Of a DNA stretch of 12,817 nucleotides, positions 1-7,090 are shown piece after piece. Every line of letters begins with the position of its first letter. The first letter of the stretch is position 1. The DNA comes from an uncultured Prevotella sp. (GTDB lineage: Bacteria; Bacteroidota; Bacteroidia; Bacteroidales; Bacteroidaceae), in the NCBI GenBank assembly GCA_900548195.1, contig URJQ01000089.1:1-12817 (forward strand), read 5' to 3'. Position numbers and translations under genes: made by a program. Below the pieces are notes generated by a model. It did no database searches. It was not told where the DNA came from and saw nothing but the letters and a program-made list of their open reading frames with translations.

Positions 1-60
1 AAGCTGCTATCGTTTCGTCATAATATGAGTACGGCAAACCTACCTGAGTAGTTACCAACT

Positions 61-92
61 TTTCGGCTATTATTCTCCGAAAAATATTTTTT
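61..92 (+). terminator. Possible terminator at left edge
   Basis: A 6-bp stem (61-66 with 77-82, TTTCGG/CCGAAA) has a 10-nt loop and is followed by an A/T run ending in six T. It could end a plus-strand transcript entering from outside the window. The stem is short and the A/T tract also forms the outer arm of the neighbouring palindrome, so this is a weak call. Confidence 0.25.
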
Positions 93-307
93 GTGAAAGA
101 AGTTCCACCCTTCCACCTCATAGGTGCTATATTCTTAATAATCAATACGTTATACATGGTGGAATTATGGGTGGGATATGGGTGGAACTTCATATAATTC
201 CACCTATATTCCACCCATAATTCCACCTCATGCAAACTGCTGATTATCAATGCGGTAATATACCAAAGGTGGAAGGGTGGAATTACAAACCAGAAAAAAT
301 ATTTTTC
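79..307. repeat. Nested symmetrical palindrome of TTCCACC/GGTGGAA motifs
   Basis: TTCCACC occurs at 103, 111, 198, 209 and 221; GGTGGAA at 158, 181, 268 and 276, with a GGTGGGA variant at 170. All are arranged symmetrically about 192.5. The outer arms 103-117 and 268-282 are perfect 15-nt inverted repeats. The inner arms 158-187 and 198-227 match at 28 of 30 positions around a 10-nt loop. The two spacers are each exactly 40 nt and resemble each other as direct repeats: both begin TCAT and both carry an ATCAAT.CG.TA core. A further 14-nt A/T arm (79-92 with 294-307) extends the structure. No coding potential is seen. It could be a MITE-like element, an iterated protein-binding site, or an RNA-structure element. 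The geometry is seen directly; the role is unknown. Confidence 0.85.
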
Positions 308-401
308 TGAAAAGAGTGCGGAAAAAGTATTAACAATCGTTAAAAACGCTGCAAAAAGGGTCTAAACACCATTAAAAAGCATCCCCCCATAATGCCTTAT
401 A

Positions 402-447
402 ATGCAAAAGAAAGAGTGAGCCTCCACAATAACTGGAGACTCACTCT
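402..447 (-). terminator. Rho-independent terminator of the susCD operon
   Basis: A 14-bp stem (413-426 with 434-447) has one internal mismatch and a 7-nt loop. Read on the minus strand it is followed by a T-rich stretch (CTTTCTTTTGC). It starts about 34 nt past the susD stop, the right place to end the susC-susD transcript. Confidence 0.8.
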
Positions 448-480
448 CGATATGATTATTTACTGATATATGCCTAAAGT

Positions 481-1941
481 TTACTTACCGCCCAGCACCC
501 AACTGTTCTTCTTATATACATAAGTGCCGTCGCCAGAGATTTCCTTGAGGCTTGGGTTTGACACGATGGAACTCTGACCGTAAGGCAGAAGGTATGGCCA
601 GCGGTTCTGACCGCCCTGAGTATTCTTAGGATTGGTGAGAGTGATGAAGTTCTCGCCCATAGCCTTACAGCGACGGAGGTCATTGTATGTCTCCACTTGC
701 TCGTCGATACAGCCAGCAAGATATTTCTGCTCGAACACCTTCTTGAGGTCAGGTGTGCCAAGAGACTCAGCGTATTTCTCACCAGTCACTTTGGCTTCAC
801 CGTAATTCAGCCATTCGTTGACAGAAAGTGCTACAGCCTTCTGGAAATCAGCAGTGGCATCCTGACCGAGACGGAGCTTTGCCTCTGCTATGATGAAATA
901 GAGCTCGTGGGCACTCATGATGTGAATAGGCTGAGAACCTGCGTCGTAGATGGCAGGATAACACCAGGTAGAGCTCTGCTTAGCCATTGACTCATCGCCA
1001 GGAGATGCAGCTACGTCTGCAGGGTCCTCACCATTGCAATATATGGAAAGACGAGGGTCATTGCTGCCCATGAGGTCGGTGACAGTCTTGGAAGTAGCTG
1101 TATAGCTGCGGCTCCAGATGAATGCTGACCATGGATTATCGCAGGTCACGCCATTGAATTCTTTTACGAGGAAACCGTTAAATCCAAGTTCTACAGCCTT
1201 CTCTGCAGCTTCGAGAGCCTTGCTTGAAGCTTGTGTATCCACTACAGTCTGATGGATGAGGTAGCGAGCCTTGATAGCGTATGCGGTGGCGAGCCACTGC
1301 TTCATGTCACCGTGGAAGGCGATATCCACATTCTGGATATTCTTGAGTGCGGCTCCCTTTTCCAGGTTAGCGATGGCATCGTCGATGGTGCTGATAAGTC
1401 CAGCGTAAACGTCCTTCTGTGCATCAGCCTTTGCATTCATGTTTGCAGCGCCCTGAAGAGCCTCACTGTAAGGGATGTCGCCGTGCATATCTGTAAGGAT
1501 ACCGAAGTTTACTACCCACAAAACCTCAGCTGCACCGATTACATCGTACATACCACCGCTGTTTGCAGTGCCATTATTGACTTTGTCGATCATCTCCTTG
1601 ATGTTGAGAAGGTTGCCGTATGTGGATTTCCATACGTTGTCGAAAGTACTTGGAGCTGCAAGTTCCACAGACTTGCGGAGCTCTACGTTCATCAACTGGT
1701 TATTGCCAGTGCCAAACTCCTGCTCTGTGAGTGATGATGTATAGAAAGCATAGTCGCCGGAAACGGTGGTGAATGCTGTTGACATTATGGCATCAGTAAT
1801 CTGCAGATTAGCGGATACAAGGGAAGCGGGAGGGTTCTCATTGTTTACATTCACCTTGTCCATTTGGTCTTCAGTGCATGAAGTCATGCCGAAAAGCGCT
1901 GCAGACAGAGCCAATACTATATATTTCTTCATATTATCCAT
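481..1941 (-). CDS. SusD/RagB-family nutrient-binding outer-membrane lipoprotein
   Basis: This is the surface lipoprotein partner of a SusC TonB-dependent transporter; in known SusCD complexes it acts as a lid that captures ligand over the barrel. The protein has 486 residues from the first ATG, or 483 from the ATG at 1932. The second start gives the more typical MKKY signal sequence. A lipobox-like GMTSC with Cys22 marks lipidation and is followed by the acidic CTEDQMD stretch usual for surface export in Bacteroidetes. The early NENPPAS region, the AAEVLWVVNFGILTDMHGDIPYSEAL helix and the C-terminal NRWPYLLPYG segment fit the shorter SusD-like_2 type. It starts 24 nt after the susC stop, so the two are co-transcribed. 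The ligand cannot be read from sequence. If the upstream switch is OFF, SusD may be made without a working partner. Confidence 0.93.
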   Translation of the reverse strand: MDNMKKYIVLALSAALFGMTSCTEDQMDKVNVNNENPPASLVSANLQITDAIMSTAFTTVSGDYAFYTSSLTEQEFGTGNNQLMNVELRKSVELAAPSTFDNVWKSTYGNLLNIKEMIDKVNNGTANSGGMYDVIGAAEVLWVVNFGILTDMHGDIPYSEALQGAANMNAKADAQKDVYAGLISTIDDAIANLEKGAALKNIQNVDIAFHGDMKQWLATAYAIKARYLIHQTVVDTQASSKALEAAEKAVELGFNGFLVKEFNGVTCDNPWSAFIWSRSYTATSKTVTDLMGSNDPRLSIYCNGEDPADVAASPGDESMAKQSSTWCYPAIYDAGSQPIHIMSAHELYFIIAEAKLRLGQDATADFQKAVALSVNEWLNYGEAKVTGEKYAESLGTPDLKKVFEQKYLAGCIDEQVETYNDLRRCKAMGENFITLTNPKNTQGGQNRWPYLLPYGQSSIVSNPSLKEISGDGTYVYKKNSWVLGGK

Positions 1942-1965
1942 TGTATTTTAGAAGTACCTTGATTG

Positions 1966-4863
1966 TTAGAAAGTGATTTTAAGACCGCCACCGATGCTCT
2001 TTGTTGCAGGCACAGAGAAACGCTCGAAATAGCCAGACATATTGCCATTACCCTGTGAAGACTCTGGGTCGAAGTTTGGCATCTTAGCCCAAATGAGTAT
2101 GTTGCGGGCAAAGCCATAGACGGAGATATCGATACCGCAGATCTTAGGAAGGTCATAGGTAAGGGTGAGGTCGCGGAGCTTGAATAAACTTGTATCGTAT
2201 ATTCCAGACTCTGTCACGTTGTAATAAGCCTGATAGTAGTCCTGCTTGCTGACCTCAATAGTGTTCTTCTGACCTGTAGCGGCATCAATACCATCTACCA
2301 CCATTGTGCCCTCATGATAAGGGAGGGAAGCCTTTGTAGCACCGAAGAATTCCATTGTCATGTTGGTACCGTGATACATCTTGCCACCCTTCTGCCAGCT
2401 CCAGGTGGTGTCGAGAGAGAGACGCTTCCAGCGGGCAGAGAAATTCAGACCCATTGTCCAGTCAGGAGCACAGTTGCCGAGGTCCACACTGTTGGCTGTA
2501 GCCTGTGGAAGACCTTCGAGAAGCAGGAGCTGACCATCATCGGTACGCTGGAAAGCATTACCATAGATGTTAGGATAAGTACAGCCAGCCTGTGCGCGAA
2601 TCTGTGGTTCTACGAAGCCACCGAGCATGATTGACTCTACGCCTTCAGCGAGTTCCACTACCTCATTCTTTACCTTAGTCCAGTTGACACCGAGGTTTAC
2701 ATCCCAATCCTTTGACTGAACCAATGCCGCATTGAGGGAAATCTCGTGAGAGTTAGTCTTCATGCGTCCGGCATTTGTCATCATGTAGAGATAACCTGAT
2801 GTAGGGTCGCAAGGCACAGAGAAAATCTGGTCCTTTACGTTCTGGTAACTATAAGTATAGCTGAACTTGATGCGTCCGTTCCAGAATGCAAGGTCAAGAC
2901 CTGCCTCCCAGTTTGTAGTGTTCTGTGGTTTGAGGTCTGGATCGTAGAGCACATAGTAAGGTGCGTATGCAGATGTACCGCTTGGGAGAGGGTAGCTTAC
3001 TGGTGTGTAGGAATAGAAACCACCTTCGTATCTTGGTGAATAGTAGAAACTGTCATAGTAATTACCTGCCTGACCTACCTGAGCATAAGATGCGCGCAAC
3101 TTACCATAAGTGAGTAAATTCTGATTTTCGAAAGATGGGAGCTTAGTAAATTCCCAACCGAGAGAAACGGATGGATAGAAGAAGCTACGGCTGCCACGTG
3201 GCATGGTGGATACATAGTCATTACGTCCTGTTACGGTAAGATAGAGCATATTCTTCCAGTCAGCTGAAACACTGCCGAAGAAGCCTACGTTACGCTCCTT
3301 GTAAGTGTATTCGCTTGCTGTATAGGAAGTGGCATTGGCAATTACTGGGAAACCATAGAAATTGAAATTGGTGCCATCATATTTCCAAATACGAACGTTC
3401 TCTTCATTGAATTCATTTCCGAGAATGACGTTCAGTCCGAAGTCTTCGCAGAAGCGGCCATCGAGGTTGACGGTAAATGTGTTGTTGAATACATTGTGCT
3501 GAGAACCATAGTTTTCTATTTCACCCTTGTTGTTGTAGGCAGAACCTACTTCAGCGACTGTCTTATAGTCAGAGGTCCAGATGTCAATACCGGCCTGTTC
3601 ACGGAATTTCAGAGTAAATCCTTCAAGACCGATATTAGGTGTAAATTCAGCGTAAGTGTTGCCGTAGAAACGGTTGGTGTGCTGACCGAATTCGTCATTC
3701 TTTGCCCACCAGTAAGGGTTGTTGAAATTTGTGTTACGGAACAGGATCTGCTTCGTAGGGTCGGTAGGTGAGCAATAAGGGATTCCTTGGAGATTATACT
3801 CTCCAGGGCAGGAGTAAAGCACATTCATGATACCACTGTTTGCACCAGGAGCACTTGTAATCTTGCTTGATGTGTAGTTTGCTGAGAAACCTGTCTTCCA
3901 AGCATTGCTGATAGTCCAATCTACTACACCACGGGCGCCCCAACGGTCCATTCCTGTAGAACGGATAATGCCGTCCTGATGAGAGTTGCTCACAGAGAAT
4001 GAATAGTTTACGTCCTTCAGAGCCTGTGAAAGGCTGATGTTGGTGTTCTCTGTGCAACCTGTCTGGAGGAAATCATAGAGATTATCGTATATTTCAGGAG
4101 TGGTCCAGCCGTCGAGACCTGCATCCGCACGCTTGGTGTTGTAGTACTGACCTTCATGCTTGCCGTATTTCTGTGTGAAAGCATTGTCTGTATTGCCACC
4201 GTATGTCTTGTCATTGGCAAGGTCGCTAATCTTTGGACCCCATGTCATGCTTGATGTAGGGTCGTAGGCATCAATGCCGTTACCCTGAGCATATATGTTC
4301 TGACGCTCAAATTTACGTGACATAGACTGGGCAGAAATGTTGGTGTTGATCTGTATCTGTGGCTTGCTCTGACCTGCTTTGCCACGCTTTGTAGTGATGA
4401 TGATAACGCCATTAGACGCACGAATACCGTAGAGCGCAGAAGCTGCCTGACCTTTCAGCACGTTGATGCTTTCGATATCGTCTGGGTTGATATCGATAGA
4501 GCGGTCTGATATGTTGGCTCCTGTCACACCATCTGTCTCAACATCATTGTTGAAGTCTGGGGTAGTGGTGATAGGCATTCCGTCGATGACATACAAAGGC
4601 TGGTTGTTTCCGTCGAAAGAACGGGAACCACGGATGACAATCTGTGAGGAAGCTCCTGGAGCTCCTGAAGACTGACGAATATCTACACCTGTGAGTTTAC
4701 CCTGAATAGCGCTTGCGAGCGAACTTGTGCCGGAAGTGCTGAGTTCGCCTTCCTTGAGATCCTGAGATGCGTAACCGAGAGATTTCTTTGAACGGGTGAT
4801 GCCCATTGCGGTGACTACGACTTCTTCCAGTTGCTGGTCATCACTCTGCAGTTGCACTTTCAT
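1966..4863 (-). CDS. SusC/RagA-family TonB-dependent transporter, body lacking its N-terminus (OFF orientation)
   Basis: This frame encodes the plug and beta-barrel of an outer-membrane SusC transporter. The 965 residues begin abruptly at the end of the regulatory domain: EEVVVTAMG (residues 13-21), then the plug with VIRGSRS, YVIDGMPI (91-98) and ESINVLKGQAASALYG (131-146), then barrel strands ending in KITF. There is no signal peptide, and a SusC normally carries about 85-110 more residues at its N-terminus. Those residues are encoded just upstream on the opposite strand (4990-5250). Inverting 4861-5250 fuses them in frame at the shared Met codon (4861-4863) into a 1051-residue protein, normal for the family. 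As it stands, any product from the ATG at 4863 would stay in the cytoplasm. The body shows no frameshift or internal stop, so this is a switched-off gene rather than a decayed one. susD follows 24 nt later. Confidence 0.95.
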   Translation of the reverse strand: MKVQLQSDDQQLEEVVVTAMGITRSKKSLGYASQDLKEGELSTSGTSSLASAIQGKLTGVDIRQSSGAPGASSQIVIRGSRSFDGNNQPLYVIDGMPITTTPDFNNDVETDGVTGANISDRSIDINPDDIESINVLKGQAASALYGIRASNGVIIITTKRGKAGQSKPQIQINTNISAQSMSRKFERQNIYAQGNGIDAYDPTSSMTWGPKISDLANDKTYGGNTDNAFTQKYGKHEGQYYNTKRADAGLDGWTTPEIYDNLYDFLQTGCTENTNISLSQALKDVNYSFSVSNSHQDGIIRSTGMDRWGARGVVDWTISNAWKTGFSANYTSSKITSAPGANSGIMNVLYSCPGEYNLQGIPYCSPTDPTKQILFRNTNFNNPYWWAKNDEFGQHTNRFYGNTYAEFTPNIGLEGFTLKFREQAGIDIWTSDYKTVAEVGSAYNNKGEIENYGSQHNVFNNTFTVNLDGRFCEDFGLNVILGNEFNEENVRIWKYDGTNFNFYGFPVIANATSYTASEYTYKERNVGFFGSVSADWKNMLYLTVTGRNDYVSTMPRGSRSFFYPSVSLGWEFTKLPSFENQNLLTYGKLRASYAQVGQAGNYYDSFYYSPRYEGGFYSYTPVSYPLPSGTSAYAPYYVLYDPDLKPQNTTNWEAGLDLAFWNGRIKFSYTYSYQNVKDQIFSVPCDPTSGYLYMMTNAGRMKTNSHEISLNAALVQSKDWDVNLGVNWTKVKNEVVELAEGVESIMLGGFVEPQIRAQAGCTYPNIYGNAFQRTDDGQLLLLEGLPQATANSVDLGNCAPDWTMGLNFSARWKRLSLDTTWSWQKGGKMYHGTNMTMEFFGATKASLPYHEGTMVVDGIDAATGQKNTIEVSKQDYYQAYYNVTESGIYDTSLFKLRDLTLTYDLPKICGIDISVYGFARNILIWAKMPNFDPESSQGNGNMSGYFERFSVPATKSIGGGLKITF

Positions 4864-4879
4864 GCCGTTCTTGGCAGCG
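4861..4879 (-). repeat. Left inverted repeat of susC switch
   Basis: On the minus strand this reads CGCTGCCAAGAACGGCATG, identical over 19 nt to 5232-5250 on the plus strand. The match stops exactly at the ATG: beyond it the sequences are AAAGT and GCGGA. It encodes AAKNGM-like residues at the end of the regulatory domain, so crossing over anywhere in it preserves the reading frame. A small dyad GCC-AAGAAC-GGC lies inside and could be a recombinase-binding feature. Confidence 0.92.
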
Positions 4880-4989
4880 ACAAACAGGCGACTCAGGACG
4901 CCGGAAGTAAAAGCTAACGGATCGTATCGGTTATAGACAGCAACACTTTATAGAATAAATATTAACATTATCAACAAACACGAGTATTT

Positions 4990-5262
4990 ATGAAAAGAAA
5001 ACTTACAATGATGCTCCTGTGCATGATGGTAGCCGTTACCGCTTTGGCACAGTCAGCAATCAGCGGTACAGTGGTTTCTGCTCAGGACGGCGAACCAATC
5101 ATCGGTGCAGCCGTTAAGGTGAAGGGCGCCAAGCAGGGCGTAGTAACCAATCTTGAGGGACAGTTCTCCATCAATGCGCAGGCAGGCGCTACTCTCGTAA
5201 TCTCTTATGTAGGCATGCAGACCAAGGAAGCCGCTGCCAAGAACGGCATGGCGGAAGAATGA
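4990..5262 (+). CDS. Detached N-terminus of SusC: signal peptide and regulatory domain
   Basis: The 90-residue frame begins MKRKLTMMLLCMMVAVTALAQ, a signal peptide probably cleaved after ALA. ISGTVVSAQDGEPIIGAAVKV and ATLVISYVGM follow, the classic carboxypeptidase D regulatory-like domain at the start of SusC proteins. Residues 1-87 (to 5250) belong to susC. The last three residues (AEE) and the TGA at 5260-5262 come from flanking DNA read through after inversion. On its own it would be at most a short periplasmic domain with no barrel. Its natural continuation, KVQLQSDDQQLEEVVVTAMG, is found at the start of the minus-strand susC body. No promoter of the usual Bacteroidetes form is visible upstream on the plus strand, so in this orientation the piece is probably silent. 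Confidence 0.9.
   Translation: MKRKLTMMLLCMMVAVTALAQSAISGTVVSAQDGEPIIGAAVKVKGAKQGVVTNLEGQFSINAQAGATLVISYVGMQTKEAAAKNGMAEE
5232..5250 (+). repeat. Right inverted repeat of susC switch
   Basis: This is the perfect 19-nt reverse complement of 4861-4879. It overlaps codons 81-87 of the detached SusC N-terminus and ends at the Met codon that is shared with the susC body. Confidence 0.92.
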
Positions 5263-5785
5263 CATCTCGTCATTGCTTCCGCTCTATCTGTTCTTGTCTA
5301 TCCGTTTTTTCTTTCAAAATACCGTTTGTTCTTTATAAGAGAAATGTGAAAAACCGTTGCTCACTTCTTCAAGTTGCAATGGTGTTACATCCACATCTGG
5401 GTGCAAAATTAGTAAAATTATTTGAAAAACAAACATATTTTGTTAAAAAAGTTGATTATGGTGTCAAAAAGATATACTTTATGGAAAAATATGAACATAA
5501 ATCAAGAAAAAAGGCATGAATCTTTGCCTTCAAAAATTATATTGTGCAAAAATATAGAATTATTATTATGCTATTTGTGTATTTCTGTTTGCATTTTGTC
5601 GCTTTGAATGCGGAAAAGATGACAGATGAGGTTTTAGGGTAAATGCAGAAATTGTGATTTTCGTATTGTTTATGTGTGCTATTCGTGCCGTATGTTGTAA
5701 TTGTTGTTTAGCAATATTGCTCTTATGTCCAGTCTTTCATCTCTATTTTGTTTAGCCTTTCATCCTCTATACCGTAGAAACAGCA
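5263..5785. other. Long AT-rich spacer upstream of susC
   Basis: About 520 bp lie between the switch and the ferredoxin terminator. The stretch is AT-rich, with homopolymer runs and no convincing coding frame; the short plus-strand frames here have no family features. It contains the minus-strand promoter at 5404-5433, a weaker minus-strand -7 match (TATTTTTG, 5547-5554, without a good -33), and a 12-bp perfect palindrome AGCAATATTGCT near 5708. In the ON orientation this region would be the upstream regulatory DNA of susC. Confidence 0.6.
5404..5433 (-). promoter_or_regulatory. Bacteroidetes-type promoter pointing at susC
   Basis: On the minus strand there is a -33 TTTG (5433-5430), an 18-nt spacer and a -7 TAATTTTG (5411-5404). 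This fits the Bacteroidetes primary-sigma consensus TTTG plus TAnnTTTG. Transcription would start near 5397 and run through the invertible segment into susC-susD. With the segment ON, the leader to the susC ATG would be about 275 nt. The promoter lies outside the inverted repeats and would not move when the segment flips. Confidence 0.55.
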
Positions 5786-5819
5786 AAGAGGCGAACCCAC
5801 AAATGTGGATTCGCCTCTT
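5786..5819 (-). terminator. Terminator of the ferredoxin gene
   Basis: A 15-bp stem (5786-5800 with 5805-5819) with one mismatch and a 4-nt loop lies about 30 nt beyond the ferredoxin stop. On the minus strand it is followed by TTTGCTGTTTC, a moderately T-rich tail. It separates the ferredoxin from the susC upstream region. Confidence 0.78.
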
Positions 5820-5849
5820 GTAAGTCATTAGGGCTATTAAGCCTTTTTA

Positions 5850-6017
5850 TTAGCCAAGGTGGATAGCCTCGTTAGGACATACATCAGCACATGTGCCGCA
5901 CTCTGTGCAAGCATCAGGGTTGATAGAATAGATGTCACCAGCAGAAATTGCCTCTGATGGGCACTCGTCGATACATGTACCGCATGCGATGCAGTCTTCA
6001 CTAATTACGTAAGCCAT
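5850..6017 (-). CDS. Small 2[4Fe-4S] bacterial-type ferredoxin
   Basis: A 55-residue soluble electron carrier read directly from the minus strand, starting MAYVISEDCIACGTC and ending AIHLG before a TAA at 5852-5850. It has two classic cluster motifs, CxxCxxCxxxCP: Cys9, 12, 15, 19 and Cys37, 40, 43, 47, each followed by Pro. Residues on both sides form the pseudo-twofold symmetry typical of clostridial-type ferredoxins. All eight ligands are present and the length is normal. It would pass low-potential electrons between redox enzymes such as pyruvate:ferredoxin oxidoreductase in anaerobic metabolism; the partner is not encoded here. It appears monocistronic, with its own promoter at 6123-6130 and terminator at 5786-5819. 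Confidence 0.96.
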   Translation of the reverse strand: MAYVISEDCIACGTCIDECPSEAISAGDIYSINPDACTECGTCADVCPNEAIHLG

Positions 6018-6069
6018 AGTTTCTTTGTTTTTATTGTTTTTATTAATAATATTGATTGTCTCTAACTGG

Positions 6070-6103
6070 GCATTTCATGCGTATCTCGTAATACGCAGAA
6101 TGC
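6070..6103 (-). promoter_or_regulatory. Hairpin in the ferredoxin 5' leader
   Basis: TGCGTAT (6078-6084) and ATACGCA (6091-6097) form a perfect 7-bp stem with a 6-nt loop. It is extended by GCATT (6070-6074) with AATGC (6099-6103) across a small bulge. It sits in the transcribed leader between the promoter and the ATG, so it may be a stability or regulatory hairpin, or an operator dyad. No known riboswitch is recognised. Confidence 0.5.
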
Positions 6104-6122
6104 TTTGCCTTCATAGTGAGTG

Positions 6123-6130
6123 CAAAGTTA
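6123..6130 (-). promoter_or_regulatory. -7 promoter box of the ferredoxin gene
   Basis: The minus strand reads TAACTTTG, an exact match to the Bacteroidetes TAnnTTTG element, about 105 nt upstream of the ferredoxin ATG. The -33 region is only T-rich (no clean TTTG). The same TAACTTTGCA string occurs at the holB promoter. Confidence 0.65.
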
Positions 6131-6301
6131 ATGTTTTCTTTTGGAAATACCTAAAAATGTGGACTTTTTTTTCAAAAAAAATCGTTAAAGCCTATCTTTT
6201 ACCATTTTATAGGTATCATATCTCCATGCAATAATGCCCTGATAAGCGCTTTATTTGTTATCGCTATTGCAATTTTTTCGCTACTTCTGCGTTGTTATAA
6301 T

Positions 6302-7054
6302 ATGATTAGTTTCAAACGATTTTACACCTTATATATTATAATAGCCTTAGTGCAGTCGCTCCATGCGCAGGAAAGGACAGTGGAAAACCGCCCTTATTGC
6401 GACCTGCGCCCTTTGCATTTCGGCGTCATTGTGGGCACTCACTTTCAGGGATTGGAGTTTGAGAATGTAGGCACACAGAGGTTTACTGACGAGGATGGCA
6501 ATGTGGTGGAGGCGCTTGTGACGTGCGAGCAGGATCGCAGCGACAACGGTTTCCACGTCGGAGTGCTCGGAGAATTGCGCCTTACGGACTACCTTGCCTT
6601 CCGCGTCGCGCCGACTATGTACTTTGGAAATAGGCATATCACTTTCCACGACCTCACTGCTAAGGACGATGGAACGATGGAAGTCACAGAGCGTCAGAAC
6701 CTGAAGACGGCATATATAGCCTGCTCCATGGATCTGATATATGCGGCGAAGCGATTTAATAATCATCGTCCTTACGTGATGATGGGCATCAGTCCGATGC
6801 TCAATCTGTCGGCAAAGAGTAGTGATTACATTCGATTGAAGTCCACAGACCTATTCTTTGAGGTGGGAATGGGTTGCGATTTCTATCTTCCTTTCTTCAA
6901 GCTTCGACCGGAATTGAAGTTTATGTATTCCCTCGGAAACTGTCTGAAGAAGGGTTATGTCAATCAATTAAAGGATAAAAACCTTATCAAATACGCTGGA
7001 AGTGTCAGCAGTGCCAAGAGTAGCATCATTGCTTTGACCTTCTATTTCGAGTGA
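6302..7054 (+). CDS. porT: PorT-family outer-membrane beta-barrel protein (type IX secretion)
   Basis: The 250-residue protein has an N-terminal signal peptide (basic ISFKR, a hydrophobic core, then LHAQ at about residue 22). The mature start ENRPYCDLRPLHFGVIVGTH resembles Porphyromonas PorT, as does the alternating-strand pattern through LRLTDYLAFRVAPTMYFG, the RPYVMMGISPMLNL segment and the final aromatic-ended strand ALTFYFE. The size is close to PorT, which is a little under 250 residues. PorT is needed for secretion through the type IX system in P. gingivalis; its exact mechanical role is not settled. It is a single plus-strand gene facing the minus-strand gldH, another gene of the gliding/T9SS group, across a repeat-rich spacer. 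Only a weak promoter candidate is seen (TTTATTTG, 6250-6257). It could belong to the wider outer-membrane beta-barrel family rather than being a strict PorT orthologue. Confidence 0.8.
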   Translation: MISFKRFYTLYIIIALVQSLHAQERTVENRPYCDLRPLHFGVIVGTHFQGLEFENVGTQRFTDEDGNVVEALVTCEQDRSDNGFHVGVLGELRLTDYLAFRVAPTMYFGNRHITFHDLTAKDDGTMEVTERQNLKTAYIACSMDLIYAAKRFNNHRPYVMMGISPMLNLSAKSSDYIRLKSTDLFFEVGMGCDFYLPFFKLRPELKFMYSLGNCLKKGYVNQLKDKNLIKYAGSVSSAKSSIIALTFYFE

Positions 7055-7090
7055 CTTAGAAGTAGGAGACCCCCTATAGGGATGATTAGG

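Larger units (their letters stand above)
4861..5250. mobile_element. Invertible DNA segment carrying the susC signal-peptide exon
   Basis: A perfect 19-bp inverted repeat (4861-4879 and 5232-5250) encloses 352 bp. The segment holds 110 bp of leader and codons 1-87 of susC on the plus strand, while codons 87 onward lie outside on the minus strand. Flipping it yields one intact susC with the frame preserved. Invertible DNA and SusC/D shuffling are known in Bacteroides fragilis, where a tyrosine recombinase is involved. This copy looks like a simple two-state switch because only one N-terminus and one body are seen. No recombinase gene lies in the window. The segment shows no TAnnTTTG promoter motif on its plus strand upstream of the ATG. 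Confidence 0.88.

Noticed and set aside
79..307. CRISPR array
   Set aside because: The motifs are 7-15 nt in both orientations and arranged as a mirror-image palindrome, without uniform direct repeats and unique spacers.
1966..4863. susC as a truncated pseudogene
   Set aside because: The frame is intact, and the missing N-terminus is adjacent, inverted and bounded by perfect 19-bp repeats, so a reversible switch explains it better.
4861..5250. Assembly error as the sole explanation of the inverted N-terminus
   Set aside because: It cannot be excluded without reads, but even if the assembly mixed orientations, the inverted repeats at both exact junctions point to a real inverting segment.
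5259..5519. 86-residue plus-strand frame after the SusC N-terminus
   Set aside because: It starts overlapping the TGA of the upstream frame, is AT-driven with no domain or signal features, and is crossed by the minus-strand promoter.
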